Shown in pieces: positions 16,835-26,043 of a DNA stretch of 42,893 nucleotides. Each line of letters starts with the position of its first letter. Position 1 is the stretch's first letter. Under the pieces are notes generated by a model that saw nothing but the letters and a program-made list of their open reading frames with translations, was not told the origin of the DNA and made no database searches. This DNA is from Candidatus Hydrogenedentota bacterium. GTDB lineage: Bacteria > Hydrogenedentota > Hydrogenedentia > Hydrogenedentales > JAEUWI01. The DNA lies in the NCBI GenBank assembly GCA_016791475.1, contig JAEUWI010000058.1:1-42893 (forward strand). Reading direction: 5' to 3'. The position numbers and the translations under genes are program-made.

Positions 16835-19800
16835 AGTTTTCCCTGCCTGATTTCGCGATACGCCGCCCGGTAACGGTGACCATGCTGAGCATCAGTGTGG
16901 TGATTCTCGGCGTGATCGCGGCCACGCGGATTCCCCTGCAATTCCTGCCGAATGTGGACCCGGCCTTCCTCGGCGTCACCATTCCCTATCCGGGCGCCAC
17001 GCCGGCCCAGGTGGAGCAGCAAATAGCGATTCCCGTGGAGGGCGAATTCCGCACGGTGTCCGGTTTGGACAACATCCGGACCATTTCCAACGGCGACGGC
17101 TGCTTCGTAAGCATGATGTTCACACCGGAAACTGACATGGCCCTCGCTGCTGCGGAAGTCCGGGATCGCATGGAGCGCCTGAAGCTGGTGTTGCCCGACG
17201 ATGTTGAGCGCATGGTCATCCAACGATTTAATTCCCGGTCGATCCCCATCATGGCCTTTGGCCTCTTCCGGGAGGGGGGAGACTCGGCCTTCGTGGATAT
17301 GCTCCGCCGCACGATGGAGCCGCGACTGCGGCGTATCGATGGCGTGGCCGATATTCAGATGCAGTCCTCCAGCCCCGAGCGCGAGGTCATCATCGAGTTT
17401 GAGCAGGATTACCTGCGCAACCTGAATCTCGGCCTTTTCGACGTCATCTTGCGCCTTCGGGAGAGCAGCCTGAACGTGTCCGTCGGCGAGCTCGTGGACG
17501 GTACGAATAAACATATCGTGCGCGTGGTGGGCGAATACCACCGCCTGGACGAGCTGGGCGATCTGGTGGTCACGCCCGGGGGCAAGCGGCTCCGCGACGT
17601 GGCGAATATTCGCTATGGCACCCGGGAAGAAAACCAGCACGTGTCGCTGGATGGCCAGGGGGGGGCGCTGGTTCTGGTGACCAAGGAGTCCGAGGCCAAC
17701 GCGGTGAAGACCTGCCGGCTGGTTCGCGAAGAGATGGAGAAGATTCTGGCGGAGGAAGACTACCAGAATGTGGGGCAGAAGGTTTTCTTCGATCAGTCCG
17801 ACTACATCACGGGCGCCCTCAAGAACCTGATGAAAGAGGGGGTCTACGGCGGGGCCATGGCCCTCATCGTATTGTTTGTTTTCCTGCACCGCATCGTGCC
17901 CACCATTGTCGTGGCGCTGATGATCCCGACGTCGCTCGTGGTCGCCCTGGTATTTATGTTCTTTGCAGGAATGAGCATGAACATGATCACCATGGTCTCC
18001 TTGATCATTGTTGTGGGCATGCTCGTGGACAACGCCATTGTCGTCGTGGAGAACATTATCCGTCATCGCCAACTCGGCGAGAGTCCAACGGACAGCGCCT
18101 TGAAGGGCGCCAAGGAAGTGGGGCTGGCGATTGTTGCATCCACGGCGACCACGGTGGTGGTGTTTGTCCCCATGTACTATATGGACACGGGAAGCATGTC
18201 GGTGTTCATGGAGGAGCTCGGGCTTCCCCTGATTATTGCGCTCTCGGGAAGTCTGGTGCTGGCGCTTACCATCGTTCCGCTGGTGATGAGCCGCATTAAT
18301 ATGGCGCACCACGCCAATTTTTTTCATCTCCTGTCCGGCGCGCGTGATGGTGAACGCGCCACCGGAATCCTCGGGGGGCTCCTTGGAGCGCTGGGTAATC
18401 TACGCGCGGTGGAGCGGACTATTTCGTTCTACTCTTTCTGCCTGCGCTGGTCGCTGAGCAACCGCCTGGCCATGTTGCTGCTGTTGATTATTGTCGGCGT
18501 GGTCACCGCTGTTGTGCCCTTCCAGCACGTGGGCATGGGCGGCATGCCCCGGCTGGATACCCGGGAGGTGGAAATTCGCGTCGAGCTGGATCAGAGCTAC
18601 GACATGGAGCGGGCGGAGCGTCTCTTCAGCACCATGCAGGCCGAGCTGGACAGTCGCCGCGAAGAATTGGGCATCAAGAACATCATGACGCTCTACGGCG
18701 CGATGGGCGGCTCGTTCAATATTTACCTCTACACGGAGGAAGATGGGCCGGAGTGGGTGGACCCGCCCTATACGACGGACGAGGTCATGAAGATCACCTC
18801 CAAGCTGATGGGCACCCAGTTGCCGGGGGCCGAAATCAAGCATAGTGTCACCGATGCCGGATCTTCCAATGACAGCGAGACGGTCACCGTGTACCTATAT
18901 GGCGACGAACGCGACGAGCTCCACAAGCAGGCGAACAACTTCAAGCTCCGGATGGAGGCCCTGTCCGACGTGAGCGATGTGAAGACGGATCTGGAGCGCG
19001 CGACGAGCGAGATCCAGATCCAGATCGACGAGCCCCTGGCGCAGCAGTATGGAATCACCGCGCAGGCGATTGCCGTAACCGCCGATGCGGCCCTGCGCGG
19101 CGCGCGGCTCCAATACATGAAGCAGGGCATAAGGGAAATCCCCGTGTGGGTCCAGTTCCGCGAGGAAGACCGGAAGTCGCGGGCGAACCTGGAGAATGTG
19201 GCCGTTGTGGGCGCGACGGGCACGCTGGTGCCCCTCAGCCGTCTGGTTACTTTTCCCAAGGAGCGCACCGCCGCGACCATCCAGCGCTACAACGGCAAGA
19301 ACGTCATCGCCCTGACGGCCCACGCGGACACGGAAGATCTGGGCACGGTGCGGAATTCTCTGGCCCGGGCGATCAAAGAGTTCCGCATGCCCACCGGCTA
19401 CTACATCGACTTCGGCGACGCGCTACGCGAATTGGGCGACAACATGTCCAACTTCATGAGCACCTTCATCATGGCGGTCATTCTGATTTACATCGTGATG
19501 GCCGCGCTCTTTGAATCGGTGGTGCTGCCCCTTTCCGTGCTTTCCACCGTGCCCCTGGCCATGGGGGGCGCGATCTGGATGCTCTATCTCACCGGCTCGC
19601 AATTCGACAGCGTCACGCTCATCGGGTGTATTCTCATGGCGGGCGTCATTGTGAACAACGGTATCGTTATTGTGGATCACATCAACACGCTTCGGGCGGA
19701 AAAAGGCGATCTTGCCGAGGGCATCGTGAACGCGGGCGCGGATCGATTCCGCCCGGTGATGATGACGGCCCTTACGACCATTCTGGGTCTCGTGCCCATG

Positions 19801-20007
19801 GCCGCCGCGACCTCCGGAAGCGGCGCGACCTTCGCCGGACTGGGGCGCGCGCTTATAGGCGGCCTGACCGTGGGGACGGTGCTGACGCTCGTGGTCGTGC
19901 CCGTGTTCTACAGCCTCATCGACGAGTTCCAGGGGTGGTGCATCGGGTTTCTGGGGAGCTTCAAGCGACGTTTACCAGAGAAGGGTGCTGTGGCGACCGC
20001 AGATTAG
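16831..20007 (+). CDS. RND efflux pump, HAE1 type, second subunit
   Basis: A second AcrB-class pump of ordinary length (1058 residues). It starts with TTG inside the stop codon of the preceding gene (TTGA overlap), and the N-terminus FSLPDFAIRRPVTVTMLSIS is a standard RND start; GGGGAG lies about 11 nt upstream. TM4 reads GMLVDNAIVVVENIIR, TM10 GVIVNNGIVIVDHIN and TM11 RFRPVMMTALTTILGLVPM. The two pumps are clearly different in sequence, so this is not a recent duplication. By analogy with MdtB/MdtC, two pumps behind one adaptor may form a mixed trimer; this is inference. An outer-membrane factor gene is absent. Confidence 0.95.
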   Translation: MKFSLPDFAIRRPVTVTMLSISVVILGVIAATRIPLQFLPNVDPAFLGVTIPYPGATPAQVEQQIAIPVEGEFRTVSGLDNIRTISNGDGCFVSMMFTPETDMALAAAEVRDRMERLKLVLPDDVERMVIQRFNSRSIPIMAFGLFREGGDSAFVDMLRRTMEPRLRRIDGVADIQMQSSSPEREVIIEFEQDYLRNLNLGLFDVILRLRESSLNVSVGELVDGTNKHIVRVVGEYHRLDELGDLVVTPGGKRLRDVANIRYGTREENQHVSLDGQGGALVLVTKESEANAVKTCRLVREEMEKILAEEDYQNVGQKVFFDQSDYITGALKNLMKEGVYGGAMALIVLFVFLHRIVPTIVVALMIPTSLVVALVFMFFAGMSMNMITMVSLIIVVGMLVDNAIVVVENIIRHRQLGESPTDSALKGAKEVGLAIVASTATTVVVFVPMYYMDTGSMSVFMEELGLPLIIALSGSLVLALTIVPLVMSRINMAHHANFFHLLSGARDGERATGILGGLLGALGNLRAVERTISFYSFCLRWSLSNRLAMLLLLIIVGVVTAVVPFQHVGMGGMPRLDTREVEIRVELDQSYDMERAERLFSTMQAELDSRREELGIKNIMTLYGAMGGSFNIYLYTEEDGPEWVDPPYTTDEVMKITSKLMGTQLPGAEIKHSVTDAGSSNDSETVTVYLYGDERDELHKQANNFKLRMEALSDVSDVKTDLERATSEIQIQIDEPLAQQYGITAQAIAVTADAALRGARLQYMKQGIREIPVWVQFREEDRKSRANLENVAVVGATGTLVPLSRLVTFPKERTAATIQRYNGKNVIALTAHADTEDLGTVRNSLARAIKEFRMPTGYYIDFGDALRELGDNMSNFMSTFIMAVILIYIVMAALFESVVLPLSVLSTVPLAMGGAIWMLYLTGSQFDSVTLIGCILMAGVIVNNGIVIVDHINTLRAEKGDLAEGIVNAGADRFRPVMMTALTTILGLVPMAAATSGSGATFAGLGRALIGGLTVGTVLTLVVVPVFYSLIDEFQGWCIGFLGSFKRRLPEKGAVATAD

Positions 20008-20107
20008 TAGGACAGATACGACGAATACGACCGATGGCGCACACAATGTCTTTTTGGGGGGTTGGATAGCGCCGCCCCATCTGTCTTATCGGTCCAATCC
20101 GTCTTAT
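20005..20107. repeat. Mirrored GGA(C/T)AGATA-type tandem-unit element
   Basis: The left arm (20005-20040) is made of short units like AGGACAGATACGACGAATAC, and the right arm (20073-20107) is its imperfect reverse complement (ATCTGTCTTATCGGTCCAAT and so on). A 32-bp centre separates them. It fills the whole spacer between the convergent second pump gene and the activase gene and could act as a bidirectional hairpin. The same unit recurs at 40311-40390. Confidence 0.65.
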
Positions 20108-20114
20108 GTTTTTC

Positions 20115-23100
20115 CTACGACGCCGCGGCCATTTCTTCTTCCGGATTGCGCAGGGCCTCCTCGAAAGCCGCCAGCTCACGCTCGATCTCTTCGCGCTTGC
20201 GCGCTTTTTCAATCATGGTCTCGCGATAGCGCTTCAGGAAATAGCCAATCGTCTCTACGCGGATCTTGATCGCGCCCTGGGGCTTGTTCTCGTCGATGTC
20301 CTTGAAGTAGAAGAAGGGTGTGCCCGAGTTTTCCACGATCTCCTCGATTACGGTGTAGATGGGCGCGTCGTGGCCGCACTTGAAGTTGCTCAGTTCCAGG
20401 GCCACGAGGTTGGGGTGGCGCGCGACATACTTCGCGGCCCACACCTTGCGCGAGGTGTTTTCGGAGTAGCTATTCTTCCAAACGTCGTCGATATCAAAGC
20501 CGCTCTTGATCTCGCCCCGGGCCACTTCCTCGCCAAAGAGCCGATCGATGATGTCTTCGTCGATGGGGAGGCTGTCCTGGGTGAACACGGGGTAGCCCAG
20601 CTTCTGGAACTCGTCCATGATCTCGTGATTGATGCCGGGATCGTTGTGGTAGGGGCGGGCCAGCAGCACGATGCCGAGGCGCTGTTCGCGTTCAAGCGTG
20701 TCGAGCATCGCCCGGGCCTCGTCTCGACGGGCCTGATAGAAATCGGCCAGGGCCTTCAGGCCCACTTCAGTAGCGCGAACGGCCTCTTCTTCCGAAAGGC
20801 CGAGCTCCGCGCCCCAGTCTTCATACATCTGGCGGGCGCAGAGGGGGCCGTTGTCCATGTTGATGAAGGTTTTCTTGTAGACCACACCCTTCTCGACGAA
20901 GAGATCGCTTTCCTTGGTGAAGGCCGCGTGGACCGCTTCGGGCGTCGCGGTGACGGTGGGGCAAGCGCGGCTGCCGAGAATGTTCTCGAGCCAGGTGGGG
21001 AAGGAATCCACCATGGGGAAAAGGATGAAATCCAGCGGCTTCTTTGCCGTGTGCTTGTGGTAAAGCAGGTTGTGTACGTGGGGGATGCCCACCTTGCTCG
21101 GAAAGCAGGGATCGATGCTGCCGCGCTTCGCGCCTTCCTTGTAGAGGCCCTCGCTGGTGTAGTCCGACCACACGAGGTTGCGATCCCGGATGCCGAGGCT
21201 CTGGAAAAAGGCCATGAAAAACGGCGCCTGGGAGTACATGTTCAGCACTTTGGGCATGCCGATGCGGATCGCGCCGCGCTTCTCGATCGCCGCGCGCCGC
21301 GCCAACAGTTCCGCGCGCTTTCTGCCGCGATGATGCCACCGGATTTCCGGGAGCGGGTCCGCCACGGAGTCTACGGTAACGGCCATGAAGGCCTTGGTCG
21401 CGGAATGCTCCACGAGATTGGGATAGCGATCCTTCAGGTCGTCGAGGCCCTTCTTGATCTTCTTCATGTCCGCCACGTCTTCCACGGTGCCTTTTTCACA
21501 GGTGGCGATGATGAGGCGTTGCTCGTCTTCCGCCAGCGGCACTTTGGACTCGAAATCGGGCGACTTTTTCTCTTCTTCGGTCGAGCCGCGCTTGAGGCGC
21601 GTGTGACTCACCGTGGAGGTGTTGAGCTTGAGCGTGCTGGCTTCGACGGCTATGGGTTCGGCGACTTTCGACGCCGCCGATTTCACATCGATGAAGGTGC
21701 GGAGGCAGTTGTTCTTGCAGAAGTAGCAGCGCGTGTTTTCGTCGCGCGTGGTGCGGTACTCGATAGAACGGACCGCCTCCAGCCCGATGAAGCTCGTGCG
21801 TCGGCCCTGCTCGGTGGCCAGGCGATGGGCTTCGAAGGCCGCTCCGATAGCGCCGGATTCACCGCAGTGTTTGTGCACCACGATGCGGGGCTCGATGCCC
21901 GTGCCGTGGAAGCGGCTGCTAATGAAGTCCACTTGGGCCTTTACCGCCGCCATGTTGTTCTGCGTTCCGCCCTGGAGGATAAAGGTGCTGCCGAGCTTGG
22001 GCAGGTTGGGAATTTGGGAGACGTAGAGCCAGATGTTCTTCGGCAGCACATCGGCCAGGCCCGCCATGATCTCCTGGGCCTGCCAGCCCTGGCGCTGGAA
22101 GTCCACAATGTCGGACTGCATGAAGACGGCGCAACCATAGCCGAACTCCGGCATGGCTTCGGCTTTGAAGGCCACATCGGCGTATTTGCGCACGTCCACG
22201 CCGAAGTCCTGCGCGGTGGACTGAAGGAAATAGCCGTTGCCCGCCGAACACTGGGTGTTGAGCTTGAAGTCCTTCACCGCGCCATTGCGCAGGATGATGA
22301 CCTTGATATCCTGGCCGCCCACGTCGCAGATCACATCGGCGTCGGGGTAGAAGTGGAGGCCGCTCTGGGTGTGGGCCACCGTCTCCACCAGCGCCACATC
22401 GGCGTTCAGCACGTCCTTGAGCACGTCCTTCGCGTAGCCCGTCGTGCCCACGCCCAAAACCTTCAGCGTACAGCCCTGCGCGGAAATCTTTTCCTCCAAT
22501 TGGGCGAGGATGTCCATCGTGTCTTCGATGGGGTTGCCCTTGGAAAGCTGGTACACCTTCGCGGTGATGTTCTTGTTGTGATCGATGAGCACGGCCTTGG
22601 TGCTCGTCGAGCCGCCATCGATGCCGATGTAGCCCTCCACCACCGTGCCGGGCGTAAAGGCGAAAGGCTCCCACGACTCAATCGCGTAGCGCTGGTTGAA
22701 GGCGTCGAGCTCTTCCTGGGTCTTCGCCAGGCCGGTTCGCCCCGCCGCTTTCTTTTCCTCGATGCGGCCCACTTCCAGATACCACTGGAGCTGCTTCGTG
22801 CCCTGGTACACGCCCATGTTGATATCGTCGTCCACCTCGGACTTGCCAAATTCCACCGCGCCGATGGCCGCGAAGTATTGGGCGTTGTCCGGCACCTTGA
22901 TCAGCTCTTCAATGGGCCGATCGGGCACTTCGACATTGCGCTCTTTCCAGATGAGGGGGATGTTGTGACGCCAGCACTCGGCCATACCCTTGACGTAGCA
23001 GTTGGGTCCGCCGAGCAGGAGCACATTGGGCAGGAGCGTGTGGCCGCGCGTGAGCACAGAGAGGTTCTGCTGGATGATGGACTCGAAGAGGGAGGCCATG

Positions 23101-23888
23101 AGCTCTTCCGAGGGCACGCTCTGCTTCTGCAGGCCGTTGATGTCGGTCTCGGCGAATACGCCGCATTTGCCCGCGACGGGGTGGAGCTTATGGCCCACAT
23201 AGCCCATCTGGCTCAGGCGCTCGGCGGGGATGCGGAGCTTGGCGTTGATCTTGTCGATCACCGCGCCCGTGCCGCCGGCACACTTGTCGTTCATCGAGGG
23301 GATTTTCTTCTTACCGCCGCCTTCTTCGTTTTCCTTGAAGACGATGATCTTCGCGTCCTGTCCGCCGAGCTCGATGACGCTCATGACGTCGGGGTAGAGC
23401 TTTTCCACGGCGAGGGAGACGGCGTTAACCTCCTGCACGAAGCGCGCGCCGATGTGGCGTCCGACGGCGGTGCCACCCGATCCGGTGATGAAGATGCGCA
23501 GGGCATTGTGGGGCACGCCGGGAAAGGCAAGCTTCACTGCTTCGAGCAATTCAAGGCACTTCTCGGGCTGTTTCGTTTCGTGGCGCTGGTAATCCTTCCA
23601 GAGGATCTCGTCGGTGGCGGGATCGATGACCACGGCCTTCACCGTGGTGCTGCCCACGTCCAGGCCCATCATGAGGCCCTGGGGATAGGCGGCCGTGCTC
23701 TGAAAGGGCACAAACTCATGTTGCGGCGCGCGCACGGGGGGCAGCGGCGCGGATTTTGTGCTGCAACCGCAACCGCCGCCCGAGCCGCAGGAAGATTTCG
23801 CGGCGGACGCGGGCTCCGAGGCGGGTGTCGAACATGTGCCCGTACTGCACCCGCCGGAGGTCGATGTTTTCGTGCTGCAACAGCCCAT
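20115..23888 (-). CDS. 2-hydroxyacyl-CoA dehydratase activase-like protein, two ATPase domains
   Basis: Large cytosolic protein of the BadF/BadG/BcrA/BcrD ATPase family (1257 residues). Residues 1-45 are Cys-rich (Cys at 3, 4, 14, 19, 34, 40, 42) and unlike the core family. Two ASKHA ATPase domains follow: the first from about 75 (GLDVGSTTVKAVVID, ELGGQDAKII, NDKCAGGTG), the second from about 420 (GYIGIDGGSTSTKAVLID, CDVGGQDIKVI, TQCSAGNGYFL). In homologous activases the Cys of the C-x-G-x-G loops binds a [4Fe-4S] cluster between subunits. A further CYFCKNNC motif lies near 719-726. A DUF2229-type CoA-dehydratase-related region starts near 870 (GMPKVLNMYSQAPFF, DPCFPSKVG). The start has AGGA 8 nt upstream. 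It is followed on the same strand by nothing and preceded by the partner gene. Family role: ATP-driven low-potential electron transfer; the actual substrate is unknown. Confidence 0.87.
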   Translation of the reverse strand: MGCCSTKTSTSGGCSTGTCSTPASEPASAAKSSCGSGGGCGCSTKSAPLPPVRAPQHEFVPFQSTAAYPQGLMMGLDVGSTTVKAVVIDPATDEILWKDYQRHETKQPEKCLELLEAVKLAFPGVPHNALRIFITGSGGTAVGRHIGARFVQEVNAVSLAVEKLYPDVMSVIELGGQDAKIIVFKENEEGGGKKKIPSMNDKCAGGTGAVIDKINAKLRIPAERLSQMGYVGHKLHPVAGKCGVFAETDINGLQKQSVPSEELMASLFESIIQQNLSVLTRGHTLLPNVLLLGGPNCYVKGMAECWRHNIPLIWKERNVEVPDRPIEELIKVPDNAQYFAAIGAVEFGKSEVDDDINMGVYQGTKQLQWYLEVGRIEEKKAAGRTGLAKTQEELDAFNQRYAIESWEPFAFTPGTVVEGYIGIDGGSTSTKAVLIDHNKNITAKVYQLSKGNPIEDTMDILAQLEEKISAQGCTLKVLGVGTTGYAKDVLKDVLNADVALVETVAHTQSGLHFYPDADVICDVGGQDIKVIILRNGAVKDFKLNTQCSAGNGYFLQSTAQDFGVDVRKYADVAFKAEAMPEFGYGCAVFMQSDIVDFQRQGWQAQEIMAGLADVLPKNIWLYVSQIPNLPKLGSTFILQGGTQNNMAAVKAQVDFISSRFHGTGIEPRIVVHKHCGESGAIGAAFEAHRLATEQGRRTSFIGLEAVRSIEYRTTRDENTRCYFCKNNCLRTFIDVKSAASKVAEPIAVEASTLKLNTSTVSHTRLKRGSTEEEKKSPDFESKVPLAEDEQRLIIATCEKGTVEDVADMKKIKKGLDDLKDRYPNLVEHSATKAFMAVTVDSVADPLPEIRWHHRGRKRAELLARRAAIEKRGAIRIGMPKVLNMYSQAPFFMAFFQSLGIRDRNLVWSDYTSEGLYKEGAKRGSIDPCFPSKVGIPHVHNLLYHKHTAKKPLDFILFPMVDSFPTWLENILGSRACPTVTATPEAVHAAFTKESDLFVEKGVVYKKTFINMDNGPLCARQMYEDWGAELGLSEEEAVRATEVGLKALADFYQARRDEARAMLDTLEREQRLGIVLLARPYHNDPGINHEIMDEFQKLGYPVFTQDSLPIDEDIIDRLFGEEVARGEIKSGFDIDDVWKNSYSENTSRKVWAAKYVARHPNLVALELSNFKCGHDAPIYTVIEEIVENSGTPFFYFKDIDENKPQGAIKIRVETIGYFLKRYRETMIEKARKREEIERELAAFEEALRNPEEEMAAAS

Positions 23889-23947
23889 GATGTGATTCCT
23901 GATCTATGATGAGGTGCCCAAGGTGGGCCACTTGCTTTATTCGTTTT

Positions 23948-24028
23948 CAGGGACGACAGGGACGGCAGCGACAGCAGGTGAGGAACCATTCCCGGTCCCT
24001 GCTGTCTCTGAAGTCCCTGCTGTCCCTG
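23948..24028. repeat. Mirrored CAGGGACAG tandem-unit element
   Basis: The left arm (23948-23978, CAGGGACGACAGGGACGGCA and so on) consists of short GGGACAGCA-type units. It is mirrored imperfectly by 23993-24028 (GTCCCTGCTGTCTCTGAAGT and so on). It has the same design as the elements at 20005 and 40311 but a different unit. It lies in the 163-bp spacer between the two activase-related genes and could form a hairpin in their transcript. Confidence 0.6.
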
Positions 24029-24051
24029 TGCTCAGGACTCCAAACTCCAGA

Positions 24052-25806
24052 CTAGACAGCCGCCTTACGCTCCGTCTCCGTCGCCACTTTCCACGCCGTG
24101 TCCTTTTTCATCAACTCCGCCACATACAGTACAAAATTCGCCGCGCGGCTCACCACGCCCTCGTAGTGGGGCAGATGCTGGATCGGCACCTGCAGTTCAG
24201 GGTGTTCAGCAACATACGTCCGGATCTGTTCGACGGTGTATCCGCAACGCTTCACGCACTGCTGGAATTCCTGCTTGCACTTGAGCTTCGCCTCGCCCAG
24301 GGCCATCTGCGCGCGGCTGTGGGCGTTCACATCGCCCTCGCCGGAGGTCTCGATGGGGATGTAGATCATGTCCGGGAAGTGGGAGGTCACCGCCGCCTGG
24401 GCACCGTCGGATTGCGCCGAGGGCATGCACCCGAAGGGCTTCAGGCTCATGACCATGTGGGCCAGGCTTTTGTTGGCGTAGTAGATGTTCTTCGCGACCT
24501 CCAGGTGGCCTTCGCCGCCCGCGGCCTTGCTGTTGTAATAGGGGTGGCCCATGCGCTGGAGCTCAAGCTGGCACACCTGCGCGTGCGCGGTTCCGCCCAA
24601 TGCCGCGCGGAGGCGATCATACTCGCGGTTGAGAAAATGCTTCGCAATGTTAATGCGCGCAAGCTTGATGCGGTGATTCAAATTGCCGCGCAGCTTGCCG
24701 AAGAAGCCCTTGGAATCGTGCAGACCCTTCGTGTCCACGATCTTGCCGCGCGCCTGATTGATGAGGTAATTCACCCAGGTGGTGATGGTCTCCACGAGCA
24801 CTTCCGAGCCCTGGGACTCCAGGAATTCGAACATGTGAAAGTTGCCATCGCCCTCGGTGGTCTGGGCCCAGAACTCGCCCGTGACCTTGCAGATGGGTTT
24901 CGGCCGCGTAAAGTCAACGCGCACATTGGCTTCGAGGATTTCGCGCGCTTCCGCCATCAACTGGACATAGAAGGGCTCCCAGCGCTGCTGGAGGATCTTG
25001 GCAACGTCTTTCTTGCGCCATTTTTCCGGCAGGTGCTTCCACCAGCCGGGGGCCGAGCCCACCTTATCGCCGGCGGTCCGCATTTCCGTGCAGATGTGGT
25101 CCATCGCCTTGTCGAAGGCCCGGTTTACCATGCCCGGTTCGGTTTCGTAGGGGCGGAGCTGATAGGCCACTTCGTTGAGCAGGTCACCCATCATAATCGC
25201 ATTGAGCAGACGCAGGGCGAAGTCCACGTTCAGCTCCAGGCCCGCATCTTCCGCCGACTGGCCCAGGCCGCCTGTCTGCTGGAACAGCATCACGCGGAAG
25301 CCGTCGAAGCCGCTGTTGCGCAGGGCGAGGCGGTACTCGGCTTCATACATGCCGAAGCGGCACGGCCCGCAGGAACCGGCGGTGATGTACATGTAGTTCT
25401 TGAGAATGTCTTCCGTTGGGACGCCCTGGTTGTCTCGGAGGTCCTTCAGGTAGTTCACCAGTGAGCCCACGGTGAAGTAGGTGGGGTTGCACTGGCCATT
25501 GTTGCCGTATTCCTTGCCCGCCTGGAAGTCGGCCTTTTTGGGCGTGGGCACAATGGTCAGGTTGTAGCCGAGGGAGCTCATGGCCGCCTGAAGCAGCTTC
25601 TCATGGCGCAGGGTCAGCCCGCCGAAAAGGACCGTGTTGGTTTCGCGGTCCTTTTTTGTAAAGGGGCGCTCCACCGGGCGCTTGAAGTGCTTTTTGGGGG
25701 CCTCATGCAGGCCCGCTTTCGCCATCAGACGCTGCCGTTCGCGTTCGACGGCTTCGGCCACATAGTCGCGGACGGGAGGGGTGTCGGTCAATTGGGTTGG
25801 GCTCAT
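24052..25806 (-). CDS. 2-hydroxyacyl-CoA dehydratase-related protein (COG3581-like)
   Basis: A 584-residue soluble protein that, by its relation to activase partners, resembles the uncharacterised dehydratase D-component-like family often fused or adjacent to large double activases. Visible features include VLFGGLTLRHEKLLQAAMSS, GKEYGNNGQCNPTYFTVGSL and a Cys in TAGSCGPCRFGMYEAEYRLA; the C-x-x-C may bind an Fe-S cluster. Near 450 there is KPFGCMPSAQSDGAQAAVTS. It lies upstream of the activase gene on the same strand, 163 bp apart, so the two probably act together. The classical HgdA/HgdB-type dehydratase subunits are not found here. A specific reaction cannot be assigned. Confidence 0.75.
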   Translation of the reverse strand: MSPTQLTDTPPVRDYVAEAVERERQRLMAKAGLHEAPKKHFKRPVERPFTKKDRETNTVLFGGLTLRHEKLLQAAMSSLGYNLTIVPTPKKADFQAGKEYGNNGQCNPTYFTVGSLVNYLKDLRDNQGVPTEDILKNYMYITAGSCGPCRFGMYEAEYRLALRNSGFDGFRVMLFQQTGGLGQSAEDAGLELNVDFALRLLNAIMMGDLLNEVAYQLRPYETEPGMVNRAFDKAMDHICTEMRTAGDKVGSAPGWWKHLPEKWRKKDVAKILQQRWEPFYVQLMAEAREILEANVRVDFTRPKPICKVTGEFWAQTTEGDGNFHMFEFLESQGSEVLVETITTWVNYLINQARGKIVDTKGLHDSKGFFGKLRGNLNHRIKLARINIAKHFLNREYDRLRAALGGTAHAQVCQLELQRMGHPYYNSKAAGGEGHLEVAKNIYYANKSLAHMVMSLKPFGCMPSAQSDGAQAAVTSHFPDMIYIPIETSGEGDVNAHSRAQMALGEAKLKCKQEFQQCVKRCGYTVEQIRTYVAEHPELQVPIQHLPHYEGVVSRAANFVLYVAELMKKDTAWKVATETERKAAV

Positions 25807-25991
25807 GTGAGGTATCCCTGTGCTGCGTTGAGTCGGAGCTTCTCAATAATACGGTTGCCCGGGCGTGGGAACAAATTCTGCCATTCACCCGCCCGCGGGA
25901 CAGGGGGCCAGGGCGCACGTGTGGCGTCCTGGATAGCACTGCTTTAGCCGAAGCGGTGCGTGGTGACAATCGCTGCTCACTGTCAAGTGTT

Positions 25992-26020
25992 TTTATAGCA
26001 CATGGCAGGTCTGGACACAA
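25992..26020 (-). promoter_or_regulatory. Putative promoter of the activase gene pair
   Basis: On the minus strand TATAAA (25992-25997) is 17 bp from TTGTGT (26015-26020; 3 of 6). This would start transcription about 180 nt before the ATG at 25806. The -35 is weak, so the call is tentative. I see nothing else of note in the 237-bp spacer. Confidence 0.33.
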
Positions 26021-26043
26021 GTGTTTTGGCCCGCCGCCAGTCA

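Noticed and set aside
20106-23909. A 1267-codon open frame on the plus strand opposite the activase gene
   Set aside because: It mirrors the activase reading frame, lacks any recognisable motif, and the activase has clear domains and a ribosome site; long antisense frames are common in GC-rich genes.
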